DNA of 64,000 nt, taken from Pseudoscleropodium purum (lineage: Eukaryota > Streptophyta > Bryopsida > Hypnales > Brachytheciaceae). The stretch covers positions 13,756,173 to 13,820,172 of the forward strand of contig OZ017798.1 in the NCBI GenBank assembly GCA_963969395.1, given 5' to 3'. Positions 33,871 to 45,560 of the stretch are shown in pieces. The notes beneath the pieces are model-generated. The model was not told the DNA's origin. It made no database searches and was given only the letters and a program-made list of their open reading frames with translations. The translations under genes and the position numbers were made by a program. Position 1 is the first letter of the stretch; each line of letters opens with the position of its first letter.

Positions 33871-36254
33871 CTATGCTTGAGTCTCTTTCTCTTTCAACTG
33901 CCACTCCACCACTTCTTGATCCTTCTCCGCCACCTCTCTGCTCAATTCAAACATCATTTGTAAGTATCTGAAATTCAGTAAACATGGTTTTCAACAAAAT
34001 TAGACTATTTCAAAGCTTCTAGAGATCACACTCATGAAGAGGTCTCCCTAAGGAATGATTGCCAGGAAACCTTGCCATCATAGAGAGAATCGATGAGGAA
34101 GATTGTCTATGATGTCTAAAAATTCTTTAAATAGTTTAATTTTACTGAAGACCATCTTGCACCATGGTGATGTCATTGAGTCTTCTAATCCATAGTAAAA
34201 TCTATAGGAAATTCTTGTTCTTTTGAGTGACGTTTACCATTAATCCAGTTGGTTTCAGTGTACCTCTGTAGGCGGTCGACACGATGCAACACATCATCCA
34301 AGCTCCTCTTTTGCCTGTCAAATAGCCTGCAAGTACATTCGGGAGTTGAGTGATACTCTCGTGCAATGTCACTTTGATTGTCAACAGCAATTGTCTTCCA
34401 GTCAGTACTTTATGGACCATGTTACCTCGAAAAAGCTCGGATACCACTCTTCGACTTTTTCAATTCCACACTCGATCTGTTTAAGGTGAGACAGCTTATA
34501 GAGGTTAACGTATCATCATTGACAATGAAGGTAAGTGGAAACATGGGTCATGCATTTTTAAAAATTGGCATCACACCTCTCTTTTTTCTTCCATGGCTGG
34601 ATGTCAAGAGGCTTTCTTATGTTTTCTTTCATCTCTTCAGATCTCATCGCGCGTTTCTTAACTTGCTGCTGGGCGATTTTTGGCTCTAATCTCTTAGCAA
34701 CATTGTTCGCTGACATCTGAATTGCAACACTATTTCAGTGAGTAAGATGAGACTAAATTCACTACAAGAAAAATCCCTCCCAGATAACATAGCCGCGACA
34801 AATCCTGCCAATTATCAAGCCATCAAGGCAATTTCTAAGTAAATCTGACCAATTTTAATACAGCTAGGATTTCTAGAACAGATGTGTGTAGATTTCTACT
34901 AGTGATTGTAGTGAAAAAAACTGAAAATTGGTCTAAAACCTGGTGAAATGACCAACTCAGCTGATCATTGAAGAATAGGCATTTGTAAAACACACAGAAG
35001 CTTGACAGAAAATTGTGCAGACCTCATCATGGTTTTGAGATTTCTGGAAATTTGCAGGCGGGTCAAAATCCGAATTTGCAGTCAGCCTCTTCTGCGTTCT
35101 CAATTCGTGAAGACTCTGCGCTCTCATCTCGTGTATCTTCATCCTCACATCTAGTGTCTGAAATCAACATTATTGTTTATAGTTTCATGATTCATGTACA
35201 AGGGTGTCCGAACATCTGCTGACCTTGTAAGGTATGAGCTTTCAAGGCTAAGTCTTTTGACCGGATTTGACTGTTGGTGCCCCTTGAAGCAGTGACGCAC
35301 CTTAATTTCATACTCCGTGGCACATTCAATCAGCACAAGCTGCAACTCTTCCACACTCGAAACCTCAGGAGGTAACGAGTACACGCGCAGCTTCTTCCCC
35401 TGATAGTAATCATCCGCGAGCTTTCAACCTTACGGAGTCTAGGACTCTGTACCTTGATTGTCCACAGAACAACAAATGCCCCTATTGCACCTTAACCTTA
35501 GGGTCTAAACATTCAGCCTCATAGACTTTCTATACAAGGAATCCACAACACAAGGAGGAAATAACAACGGCACACACCTAGAAGGTCGGTGCACCCAAGG
35601 TGGTCATATGGATGAGCGACTCAAATTTTTTTGCGAGATCCTCGAGGCTATTCTGCAACATTGGCACCGTCATCGGACGTCCACCTTCATCCAGGTACCT
35701 ATACCCATTTTCGGTGACTGCAATCCTATTTTGCAATAATACTTTGTAAAATTGCATAGCGCTCTTAAGTTGTCTTATGTTGTTCTATGAATATACTCGT
35801 CTTACTGTTCATTTGACACCATATGAAAGTGCAGGATATGATTTGGATTCAATTAATATAGTGTATCCTCTAATGGGTTCGTGACCCTCAGCTAAGTAAA
35901 AAAGGGAGAGGTAACCTCTAAGTTTATGCTACTTGTGAATTGAAGTCAACTCTAATATGGATGAGAATGATGTGCAACAGCATGCCACTTGTCTTTGCTC
36001 AAAAGCATCAATCTGGAAGCTAATTATAGGGAGTGATTGATGTCACGGGACTTCCTACTCCAAAACTCAAGATGTTTGGTATCATGTATCGAAGAATTAA
36101 TATCTTGGATATCCAGATTCGTCTTTGAAATTCAATTAGCAAGTGGGTCCAAAGTGTTTGGAGTCCTTTCAAGAATGTTATGTTCGAGCCATGACATGCG
36201 CAAACTTTCGGCAAACCATATTTGATGGAATGACGCACCTACTTCAAGCTCCAT
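33871..36254 (-). pseudogene. Eight-exon coiled-coil gene of unknown family, inside the pogo-like element
   Basis: Minus-strand exons: 36254-36239, 35717-35578, 35399-35301, 35157-35023, 34716-34577, 34476-34426, 34326-34264 and 33967-33871. All junctions are GT-AG and all phases are compatible, giving about 246 codons. The protein begins MELEVVTENGYRYLDEGG. It has a central basic part (RLEPKIAQQQVKKRAMR, then PWKKKER) and ends in a heptad-like coiled coil (RLFDRQKRSLDDVLHR, then FELSREVAEKDQEVVEW). The last codon of exon 2 reads TAG, directly before its donor; this would stop translation at about residue 52 unless splicing differs, so I call it a pseudogene. I recognise no family. GC content and intron structure suggest a captured host gene rather than a transposon protein. 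Confidence 0.55.
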
Positions 36255-36339
36255 CAATGCACTGGTTCTCGTCAGCTGAGGGGCAATAAATCGAGGAGAG
36301 CAACAGTCACAATGCGAGACGCAACAGTCAAGGACTCTT

Positions 36340-36600
36340 CCACCACTATTCGCCCTCTAATTCTTGAAATGATGGACTCTGCAAGTTGGGGTTACAGAGT
36401 GACAAGCGCGGCCTTCGACAAGATCCAGAATGCACACGGAAACACACACCCCAAATCGCAGCACCACAGATCCAACCGCCGCACCATAGATCCAAAATGC
36501 ACACGGAACCCCCCCCCCCCCCCCCCACTAGATTACGATACAGATCCAGAATGCACATGACACCAAGCATGAATACCTGTGTCACCAATGGTGCTCAAAT
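36340..36600 (-). promoter_or_regulatory. Putative 5' region of the antisense gene: repeated motif and C18 tract
   Basis: Three copies of AGATCCA(G/A)AATGCACA occur at about 36421, 36487 and 36541, with an 18-base C run at 36509-36526. It lies 90-350 bp upstream of the predicted start of the minus-strand gene. Promoter or leader function is inferred only from position. Confidence 0.3.
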
Positions 36601-37360
36601 TCTCGCAGATGCAAGCAAACTCTGCCCCCCAAAACTCAAATGCGCTGAAGCTCTTGATCCTCGCCAAAAACGATCTAAAGTAGGCCAAATTCCGAGGTAG
36701 GGATGAGCATTTACAACATCAACCTTTATCTGGAAATGTCGATTGTTTGCTACTTTCACTTCAATCTCGCAGCATCCTGAAGGCATTGTTCGACCAGCAC
36801 CCGAATGAAAGTTTCCTTCAAAGAGGAACCAAGCATCCAAGGCGACAAATTGGCGTGCAAATTGAAATTGATCAAGGCCAAAAAAATTGGGGATTCACTT
36901 GTAAAACGGTTAAGTTAGAAGAAATGTCTTGTGGCCCGTTGCTTCTTAATTAGTGGGTTGTCAGATCTGACAAGAATACATAAAGACAAGGCAGTTCATG
37001 AAACTAAAAACGGACACATTGCAGTCTAAAATTGGCTGCTCAATGTTTGAAAAGAGCCGGTGTAGGTTAAAAACAAGCTGATTTTAATGACCTGTAAGTC
37101 CACATTGGCATTATTAATGATTGAATTAGACATGTCTCAGAGCAATCATGGGCACATGGTTGTCCTAAGATAGCTTTAAATCTGACGGCTATGACCCAAC
37201 CTACGAGTTGTTTTAGATCTTCACGACAGATTGCTTCATTAATTAAAATGAAATTGATGTGATTATTAAAAAAATTAAATTAAATGATACTTAGTGTTTC
37301 TTTAGTGTTCTACAGCTCTGAAAATTAACACCTTGCTGATTTACCTCTATTTTCAGAACA

Positions 37361-37396
37361 CATTAGGCATTGTGCCTGTCATAGGCTGGTTTACCT
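37361..37396 (-). repeat. Right terminal inverted repeat of the pogo-like element
   Basis: Inverted partner of 29527-29562; ends GGTTTACCT followed by TA. Confidence 0.85.
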
Positions 37397-37418
37397 TATT
37401 AAATTAGACAAAAGTTTT

Positions 37419-37480
37419 GTAAATTTATACACTATACAAAAACAGTAGGTAATCGAAGATAATTCAGTACAGTACTTCAA
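37419..37480. repeat. Direct repeat flanking the pogo-like element, right copy
   Basis: It reads TGTAAATTTATACACTATAC followed by AAAAACAG and TAATCGAAGATAATTCAG; direct partner of 29331-29395. Confidence 0.7.
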
Positions 37481-38509
37481 ATGCTACAAAGGATACTAAA
37501 GAAGATTATTCTTGTGATGTGATTTACAATTTTGCTTCTAAATTGGATGTTGTGTGATTCTACCTTCTTTAAGTTACTAGTACCAAATAGAATGTTCAAA
37601 TGTAAATCTAAAATTCATATGACTATTTTTTTAATTTAAAACACATGGATAATTTTCATTATAGAGGAAACAATATGAAATAAGAGAATATGACCATTGA
37701 TTTCAAGTTATCACTTAATTTGCTATTATTTTACAACTAAAGATGAATAAAAAAATTTATATTTATTTTTTAGAGATGAAATCATATATCTAATATAAGG
37801 CATAAAATTTTCATATATAAAAAAATTGAATTACTGTGAATTTTTAAGAAAACAATAAAGAGAATTCATATAAAATATAAAATAGATTCAAGAAATTTGA
37901 AATTTTTACCATAGATGTATTGGTATACTGTAGTATGTAACATCATAATATGAATCAAAGTTATTGGATCATTTTAAAATTAAATATCCACTAACTATAA
38001 TTTTATAGGTCCAAAATTTATATTGCCAAGTAGATCTAAATAAAGTTTTGACTAGTTTTATGTATTTCATAGAAAAGTTTGAAAAATGTTGTTACCTAAA
38101 GACTAGGCTTGTACCAATGTTGGATCTAGAAACTAGGTTTGCATTAGAGTTGGACCTAGGGACTAGGCTTGCACTAGAATTGCTAGAATTGCCAAAAAAT
38201 TGCTACATACCAACTACATTGGTCACCCTTTGTATAGCCTTTAAAGCTCCTAATAAGCATTCCCCTTCACCCCAATATACATCTATATCCTTGTATTATA
38301 TTTCTAGTTGAATACGGGCTTTGGATAGGCATAGAATCTTCAATTTTGCTTAGTTCTATTCCAAAAAAATTGCTAAATTTTCAACTAATTCTTGCCCACA
38401 ACTTTATAGTTTCATGCATTTTATGTTGATTCCATTTGTGTTATATACATGTAGATAGAATGTAAACCGTAGGCCATTTCTAGCCATCTTATCGTTAAAG
38501 GATTAACAT
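37481..38509. other. AT-rich intergenic sequence
   Basis: No gene recognised. A short internal repetition of GACTAGGCTTG occurs at about 38101 and 38161. Confidence 0.5.
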
Positions 38510-38712
38510 GAAATTTTGTGAGAGCATTGAACATTTTTTAGATTTTTCACCAATTTTTTATTTTTTTATTTTTATATTTAGAAATAAATAGGAATTGACA
38601 TTGACTTGTACAATTTATATGTTAGGATGCTTCTATAGGATCTCTCACAACTATTGGAAAGTTTTTGGGCCATTTTCAAATACAAAAAGCAAGTAGATTG
38701 AAAGATTGGTTC
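38510..38712 (+). repeat. Dispersed repeat, direct copy 1
   Basis: Same family as 38844-39053 and, inverted, 15460-15655. Shared words include TTTTTCACCAATTTTT, AATAAATAGGAATTG and GGCCATTTTCAAATAC. Confidence 0.85.
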
Positions 38713-38843
38713 CAGTGTGACTAATGCCCCTTGGAGGTATTAGTTACACTAGTCACAATTTGATGAATTGGCCACAACTTTTGTGTGGTTGGATAAAACT
38801 TCATATAACTTTTTATATTTGTTTTCTACTATTTTAGGCATTT

Positions 38844-39053
38844 GCATCACAATTTGTAGGAGCATAAGACACTTTTTGGATTTTTCACCAATTTTTGATT
38901 GTTTTACTTTTATATTTAGAAATAAATAGGAATTGGCATTGACTTGTGCAATTTTATATATTAGGATGCTTCTAGAGGGTTTGTTGCAAGTATTGAGAAG
39001 TTTTTGGGTCATTTTCAAATACAAAGGCAAGTAGATTGAGAGATTGCTGAAAA
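38844..39053 (+). repeat. Dispersed repeat, direct copy 2
   Basis: Direct repeat of 38510-38712, separated by about 130 bp. It abuts the decayed Harbinger transposase and may mark where that element was truncated. Confidence 0.85.
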
Positions 39054-39189
39054 TGGACTCACTTTCAAGAATAAAAGATATTGGACTTACTTGGAAGAGT
39101 GAAAAATACTATCAGTGATAGTATTAGATTGCATAAATCTTAATTGGTACATATTGGCTCTTTTCAATGCCTACAAGTACTCTATGAAG

Positions 39190-40433
39190 TCTCTTCTAAG
39201 TCCATAGTGAGTGTCGGAGTCTTCTATCTCCCTAGTATTATTGAGCAACTCATCAAATGTTAGCCCTATAGTTGTGGAACATCTCTCTGTAACTCTACCA
39301 TAATATCTTTGAAGGCGTCTACATATTATTCATCCTCCACTATCATATTGTAGAGGATGCAACAAGCAAACATAATATCTACTATGATGTCCATACTCCA
39401 CTACCTATATAGGTTTCTAATGATGGCAAACTAGGCTTGAAGTACACCAAAACAATACTCCACATCTTTGCAAACTACTTCCTATTATTGTGCAAAATAC
39501 TTTTTCTTCTCATTGGTTGGTTGATGGATACTTTGAATAAAACAAGCCTAAGGAGGATAGATGCCATCGGTCAAAAAATAATATTGATCATACTGGCATC
39601 CATTGACTATGAATTGTGTATCACACAACTCACTAGTCAACATGTTATGTATCAATGGGGAGCAGTCCAAAACATTGAGGTCATTGTTAGACCCTAGGAG
39701 TCCAAAAAAGGCATGCCAAATGAGCAAATCCTCAATGGCTATAGCCTCAAGAATGATAGACTTTTTACTATATCTATCCCCCGAAGTCACCTTGCCAAGC
39801 CATCGAACAGTTCTTCCACTCATAGTGCATACAATCCAGTGAAGTAAACATACCCAGAAAACCTTGAACTTCATTGAGGGCTAAGTGCTTGTTAAAATCT
39901 TCTTGTGTTGGTTGTCTCAAGTGATGTTCCTTAAAAATTGCTCGAATTGCCACACAAAACCTCTTCATGGATTCCATTGCAGTTGTATTACTTGTACAGT
40001 AGTACTCATCAATGGCATCTAAACATATGCTATATGAAAACATAAAAAAAAACAATAGTAATCTTCTGATGTAGGGACAATCCCATGTACCCAAATGCAT
40101 CCCTCTTTTGCACAAAGAAAGAATCATAAACACAAACTTTGTTCATAATAGACACAAATAGAGAACGGTGCATTCTATAGCACTGTTGAAATTGAGAAGT
40201 TCCATATATAGGGAATTCACTAAAGAAATTCTTAAACATCATCTCATGCATCTCATGGCAATCTCTATTTATATTTGGGGCCTTCCCTAGTTGAGATCCA
40301 CCTCCAACTAAAGGTCGAGTGAACTCTTTGTTAACCTAAAACCTGAAACCCAAATTCAAGTTTGCAATAAATTCATCATCATCTCTATCATTGAATAAGT
40401 CTTGACTAGCCTAAAAGTGAGCCCTCCTAGCAT
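39190..40433 (-). pseudogene. Decayed PIF/Harbinger-type transposase (plant transposon protein family)
   Basis: Minus-strand fragments in several frames follow the order of the plant HARBI1-like transposase. The N-terminal MDARRAHF region is at 40433. A segment with FQQCYRMHRSLFVSIM and FFVQKRDAFGYMGLS lies at about 40215-40070. The segment MESMKRFC, then FTSLDCMHYEWKNCSMAWQG, lies at about 39980-39790. The segment NDLNVLDCSPLIHNML, then GIYPP, lies at about 39700-39545, and the C-terminal VLYNMIVEDE-type motif at about 39340. Several stops and at least two frameshifts make it non-functional. The left end of the element was not found. Confidence 0.85.
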
Positions 40434-40499
40434 CCATCCTTAAACACTCTCTCCAAATATACAAAATGCAAACAAAATAATTCTTTAGAAATTCTACAA

Positions 40500-40563
40500 A
40501 AATAACTTGCTTGAGAAGAGCCAAAAAAGTCGCAGCCAAAAAAGCCACAGCCAAACAGGTCTA
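40500..40563. repeat. Possible right end of the Harbinger element
   Basis: Read on the minus strand, 40563 inward gives ACCTGTTTGGCTGTGGC, then GCTTTTTTGGCT, typical of PIF/Harbinger termini. The matching left end is missing, so the element appears truncated. Confidence 0.45.
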
Positions 40564-42199
40564 GTGCTCAATAGCATCTAATTCAATTAAAAATTATTGT
40601 CCATTAATTATTACACTAGAACTTTGACATATACAGGGAGTGGTGACATGTACAAGGAGTGGCGACCATTTTCAACAGGTTCGGTAGCCAACAGTGCGGA
40701 AGGGCCTCGTCACTAGGCACTAAGGAAATTAGGAGCCCGCCATACTGACTTATCCACCCATGCTTGTTTGGTTGGGCAATAGTGGACATGTTTTTATGGT
40801 TTTACATTCAAAAGGTGAAAGTTTCTATTGTTGTCACTAATCACTTCATTATTGGCACCCAAAACATTGATTTTGGACACTAAGTGAATCTAATGTCTTA
40901 CTTATTGAAAAAATTTCACATATTGATGCAAGACTTTGATGGGTCATTTTTTAAGTGTGTGGAATGGATCTTCTAGTTTACCTCAATTTGTTCCTTTGTA
41001 GAACCTATTTGTCAATAATATGAATGCATATATTACATAATTAATAACTAAAATGCCTAAAATTTTAACCAAAAACTAAAGATCAATGCAATAGTAATAC
41101 CTTTCAAGTTCAACTCAAAGACCCTCATTGTGTTTTCTCATGATGTCCAAGAAGTAAGTGTAATTAATAATCAATGGAATACATCCTATCATCTAGATTA
41201 CTTGTATCCATATTGCAAACTCAAATTTTGATCCCTTCATGTTGAAGGTATTTTTTGAGCTTCTTGGAATTTCAATCTCTACATTTATATTGTCAATTCA
41301 TATTTTTTGCTATTGATTTTGTGGTTGAATTGCTTATTAATATTTACAAGTTTTTATGTGTTGCAAATTGGCTTCTAAAATGGCATTAAAATCGCAAATT
41401 CTTAATAACATTTCAGAACCAAAATCACCATTGAATTAAAAAAAAATTTAACTTCACTAATTATTTATGCCTTTTTGTATCAAATTAGCTCATGAAGTGA
41501 TTTTTCCTACATAAAGTTTTGCAACTTGCATTTCGTAAATCTAAAAAATGACCTTTTATATATATATATATATATAAATACTTTCTAGCTCAAAGATACA
41601 CCTTTATTAATTCATAAATGCAACCATAAATTACTTGTCAAAATTAAATTGAATAAATAAGGTAAATGAAAATATTTTAAAATGACCAAATTAGAACTCA
41701 ATTATTTTATTTTAGAAGAAATTTTTTTATAAAAATTACAAATTGTCTTCATTAAATATTTATTGAAAAATATTGGTTAATGTAGCAACAATTTCACCTA
41801 CAGAAATACAATTTGTGAGTAATATTCTACAATTGTTCATTAGAAGCCACTATTAAGAAATTGAAAAATAATACATTTTCATATTTTTGGAAATTTGGAC
41901 TAAGTAACTTACACTAGTTCTTAAGGGATTAAAGTGTCGTTGGGATTAATATATAAGAATATAATTTGTTTATCAACATAGGAAAAATTATGGATGATAA
42001 AAAGACCATTTGTAATTGGTCCTAAAATCTCCTTTTCTATAGATGATAATATATTGCCTCTATTGGCTTGCTTGTTAAACTTTTACTCTCTTCCAATTAC
42101 AAGATATTTTTATCTTCAATTATTTATTAAAACAAATCCTTTGTCTTGAGCTCTTGAATAACATTATTAAGAAGAACCTTATTAGTTATTTAAAAGTTA
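40564..42199. other. Intergenic sequence
   Basis: A short GC-richer patch at 40620-40790, then AT-rich DNA. A (TA)n run is at about 41560-41576. No gene recognised. Confidence 0.5.
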
Positions 42200-42580
42200 A
42201 AATATTCACAAATTCCAAATGACAAGCCATCAAACATTTGTTGAGATCTACTAAATGACAATCCATAGATGTTTAATCTAGTAAATAACAAATTATCTAA
42301 AACTTGTCAAACACATGTATTGGATCCCAATTTACCCAAAGACAAATTATCACATACTTATCAAACACATATCTTGAATTTCAATGTAATAAAGTGACCA
42401 ACTATAAATGTTCAATGCACTAAATGACAAACCATTGAATACCTATCAAATATATACCTTTGAATCTCAATCTACTAAATAATTAAATAACAAACCATCA
42501 AGCACTTGTCAAACATAAATCTTATGTCTCAACTCATTAAATGACATACCATAGATGTTCAATGCACTAAACAAAATGAC
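42200..42580. repeat. Degenerate tandem array, ~60-bp period (left part)
   Basis: Recurring phrases are CTACTAAATGACAA(A)CCAT, CTTGTCAAACACAT and TTGAAT(C/T)TCAAT. The same family continues at 45380-45560. Confidence 0.7.
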
Positions 42581-42590
42581 TAACCATAAA

Positions 42591-42632
42591 GTTGTGGGTT
42601 GTGAGTTGTGGGTTGTGAGTTGTGGGTTGTCT
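42591..42632. repeat. Minisatellite, 14-bp unit (GTGGGTTGTGAGTT)
   Basis: Nearly three perfect units at the right edge of the degenerate array. Confidence 0.95.
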
Positions 42633-45379
42633 TTTGAGTGGATAGCAATAAATGAAGTGAAAATTCAATTAACATTCAATTTAAATTTCTCATTGTACAC
42701 GTAGCATGTAGTAATAGGATGTAAATTTCATTGAAAGAGACCAACTTAAATGTGGAGAAACAAATGGAAGTTTGTAAATTCAAAAACCAAAAGAATATTT
42801 CCATAAATATATTAGTGTAATATTGAAAGTACTCATAGTTTTGTAGCCAAACTACCAAATGAATATAGAAAAAAAGTTTACATCTTCAAAACTACACTAC
42901 AAAACTATTAAAATCGTCACGATCAACATACACTACATGAATGAATATGACATCATGTGTAGTATGGTTTGCAACCTAAATAGTAGTTACAGCCAATTGT
43001 GCTTCCTGACTGTCACCAAGTATGATGACATCATCTACGTGTGTTTGTGGTTCACCTAGAACAGTACTTGGAAGCAACACATCACTTGTTTAAAAAAATT
43101 AAATTGTACTTTATAATTAGGTTATACATAAGAGAATTCTATGAATTAGAGAATAATAGATTAGAAAATATTTGGAACCATGTAATCATATGATGCACCT
43201 TTTCTAGCTTCATTTAAGGCATTAGCTAGCCTTTGTCGCCCCAAATCAACAAGACAAGATCTAAGATTTATATGCTCAAAGAAAATCTGGGTCACATCAT
43301 CTATGGTGATTGTATCTGGCTAAATTATACATTTACATAGTACAAATGCCTTGGTATATTCCATACTGCCTTGACATACCAGTAGAACCTATGAAGGAGA
43401 TAGAATATATTGACATGATTGAAGCATTGGCAAGAGTATTCCAGGAAGAGTACTTTCCAATTGCTTTTCTTAATTTGTACTTGCAAAATGTAGCGGCCCT
43501 CTCAATGAGATTCATATGAGTCAAAATGACTCAACTTTTGGTAGAGGGAGTACCATGTTTGACATACTCTTCAATGCCTTCTTCAATTTGCGAAGTGGAC
43601 TATTTTAATGGACACAATCAAAGTGGTCTTTGCCTTTGTCCTTAATGGAATCCCCGAGCATGCTAATAAATGTGTGTAATCCAATGTTTCAAAGCATTTT
43701 ACTAAAAAATATGGTGCCCCACTAGAGCTGTACCAGCTAGATATGTTTATCCCCTCTTAGATATATTTTTATCCATTTATTGATTATAGTAGTTGAGGAT
43801 GCCATGATTCAATAGACTATTTGTAAATGGAGTCTTGAAAGAGCTCCACCTCTTTCAATTGAACACAAGCCAAATATGCATTCTTTCTCAAGAAATTTTT
43901 TCATTTTTTTCAAGTACTCAATAGTAATGTTTGAGCTACCCACAGAAATGATAACATTGAGATCCAATTGTTTTGATTGCACCAAAGGTTTTTTTGTAGG
44001 AGTTTTTTTTGGAGCTATTCTTCATAGCTATTTTCTTCTTAGAAATGTTGCGTACAACACTTGAACCTTCTTGTCTTTGGGAGACTAAAGTAATCTCCAT
44101 CATTGCCTATTTTCTACTACAAGTTGCACCTTTTAGAGTCTACAACATCAATGGTGCCATTTTTGAGATGGCACTAAAAATAGTAAACACTATTGTTACA
44201 TTTTCCATTTCAGGGTTACAATGAACTTGTGCCTAGAATGGCACCTCACAAAAGCAAGGAACTAAAACTACTAACACTAGCATTTTCACAATGGCTTTAG
44301 CATCCTAAACTTCAATAAATCTTCTTTGTTGAGGTGTACATCTAAGCCCTAAAACAAATCCTAAGACCTTAAATCAATTGCCACCATTTGAATAGCACCC
44401 ACGAGCTCCTATACATTGGCTTTGAATTAATACATGGAAGAGCAGAAAACAAATGAAGACATAAGACACCACACTGTCATCTTGTAGCACAACGCACTTC
44501 AAAGCATAGTGTCCTACTCACAATGGAGACCAATCTCAAGTGAGACCAGATATGAAGTGTAAACACGTAAGTGGGAACAAATTTTTTAATCCACATAAAA
44601 ACATCAACATAAAACCAATGTTTTCTTTTTTGGCAATCTGTTGTCAAATTGCATCAAATTTTTTTGACCAACACCAAATCTATAGAAAAATATGATAGTG
44701 AAAGAGCCAAAAATCACCAGAAAACCTCAAACAAATAAAAAAATCTTGGATGAAATCACCTAATTGTAAACGAAAATAGAATTATGGATATATAATATGC
44801 ACTAACATCATATTTTCTATCCAATATGTGGATGAATGTTGAAATTTAGAGCACCACTATAACATATAGTGTTGCCACTTTGCCATTTTGTAAAAAACGA
44901 AAAAAAAAACCTTGCATAAAACATAGAAAAGTAAATTCACCCTCACCTCCTTCATGCTACGTTGCCTTCACTAGCATCACCTTCTCTGCAACAAAACACA
45001 AGTCAAATCCAAAACTAACTAAAGCCCCACTTTCTTCTTTTATGTTTTCCCATTTGTACACTAAAGTTTGTAGTATTCATGGCATTGTTTGAAATTGAAA
45101 AGAATGATTGAGAGCACCTGATACTCTAGCTCTAGTGCTCAACCAACTCCAGTGTGCCTGCCCAACTCCAGCAAGCCTTCGACTCTAATGCGGCGCCATA
45201 AGTTTGAAACCCTTGCCACATTCACTGCAAACCCTAGTGAATGGACAATTAGATCTAGTTGATTGACGGTCATTGATTTTTCATTCAATCAATGGTAGGA
45301 GGGGGCTTAGAATAATCTACGGCTCCTATTTTTGGAGCCGAGGGGGGGCAAGTGGTGCTAGAAGCATCATTATAGTAGA
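42633..45379. other. 2.7-kb segment interrupting the tandem array
   Basis: AT-rich, with a GC-richer patch at 45100-45360 that holds a small hairpin (GGCTCC, spacer, GGAGCC at 45329-45344). Open frames at 43310-43519, 43876-44064 and 44880-45092 have no recognisable content. Because array sequence lies on both sides, this segment may be an insertion, but I found no terminal repeats or target duplication. Confidence 0.4.
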
Positions 45380-45560
45380 TAGTCAAATACACATCTTAGA
45401 TTTCAATCTACTATGACATGTCTTAATATGTACATCACAAATGTTCAATCTACTAATTGACAAACCATCAAGTATCTATTTCAAATACATATCTTTAAAT
45501 CTTTACATGAGAAATTACAATCCTCCAAGCATCTATGAAACACATAATTATCTTGAATTT
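45380..45560. repeat. Degenerate tandem array (right part)
   Basis: Contains CAATCTACTAATTGACAAACC, TCAAATACATATCTT and related words of the 42200-42580 array. Confidence 0.65.

Larger units (their letters stand above)
29525..37398. mobile_element. 7.87-kb pogo-like (Tc1/mariner) element carrying an extra antisense gene
   Basis: The element spans 29527-37396 with TA at 29525-29526 and 37397-37398. The left end is AGGTAAACCAGCCTATAACA; the right end, read inward, is AGGTAAACCAGCCTATGACA. Similarity continues for about 35 bp. Inside, on the plus strand, are a Ser/Lys-rich ORF and a pogo-type transposase ORF. On the minus strand is an eight-exon coiled-coil gene with its own upstream region. 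A standard pogo element is much shorter, so about 4 kb is extra cargo. I saw no additional pogo end inside 33-37 kb that would split it into two elements. Confidence 0.8.

Noticed and set aside
42200..42632. CRISPR-like array
   Set aside because: The repeats are degenerate and contiguous without unique spacers, and this is plant nuclear DNA.
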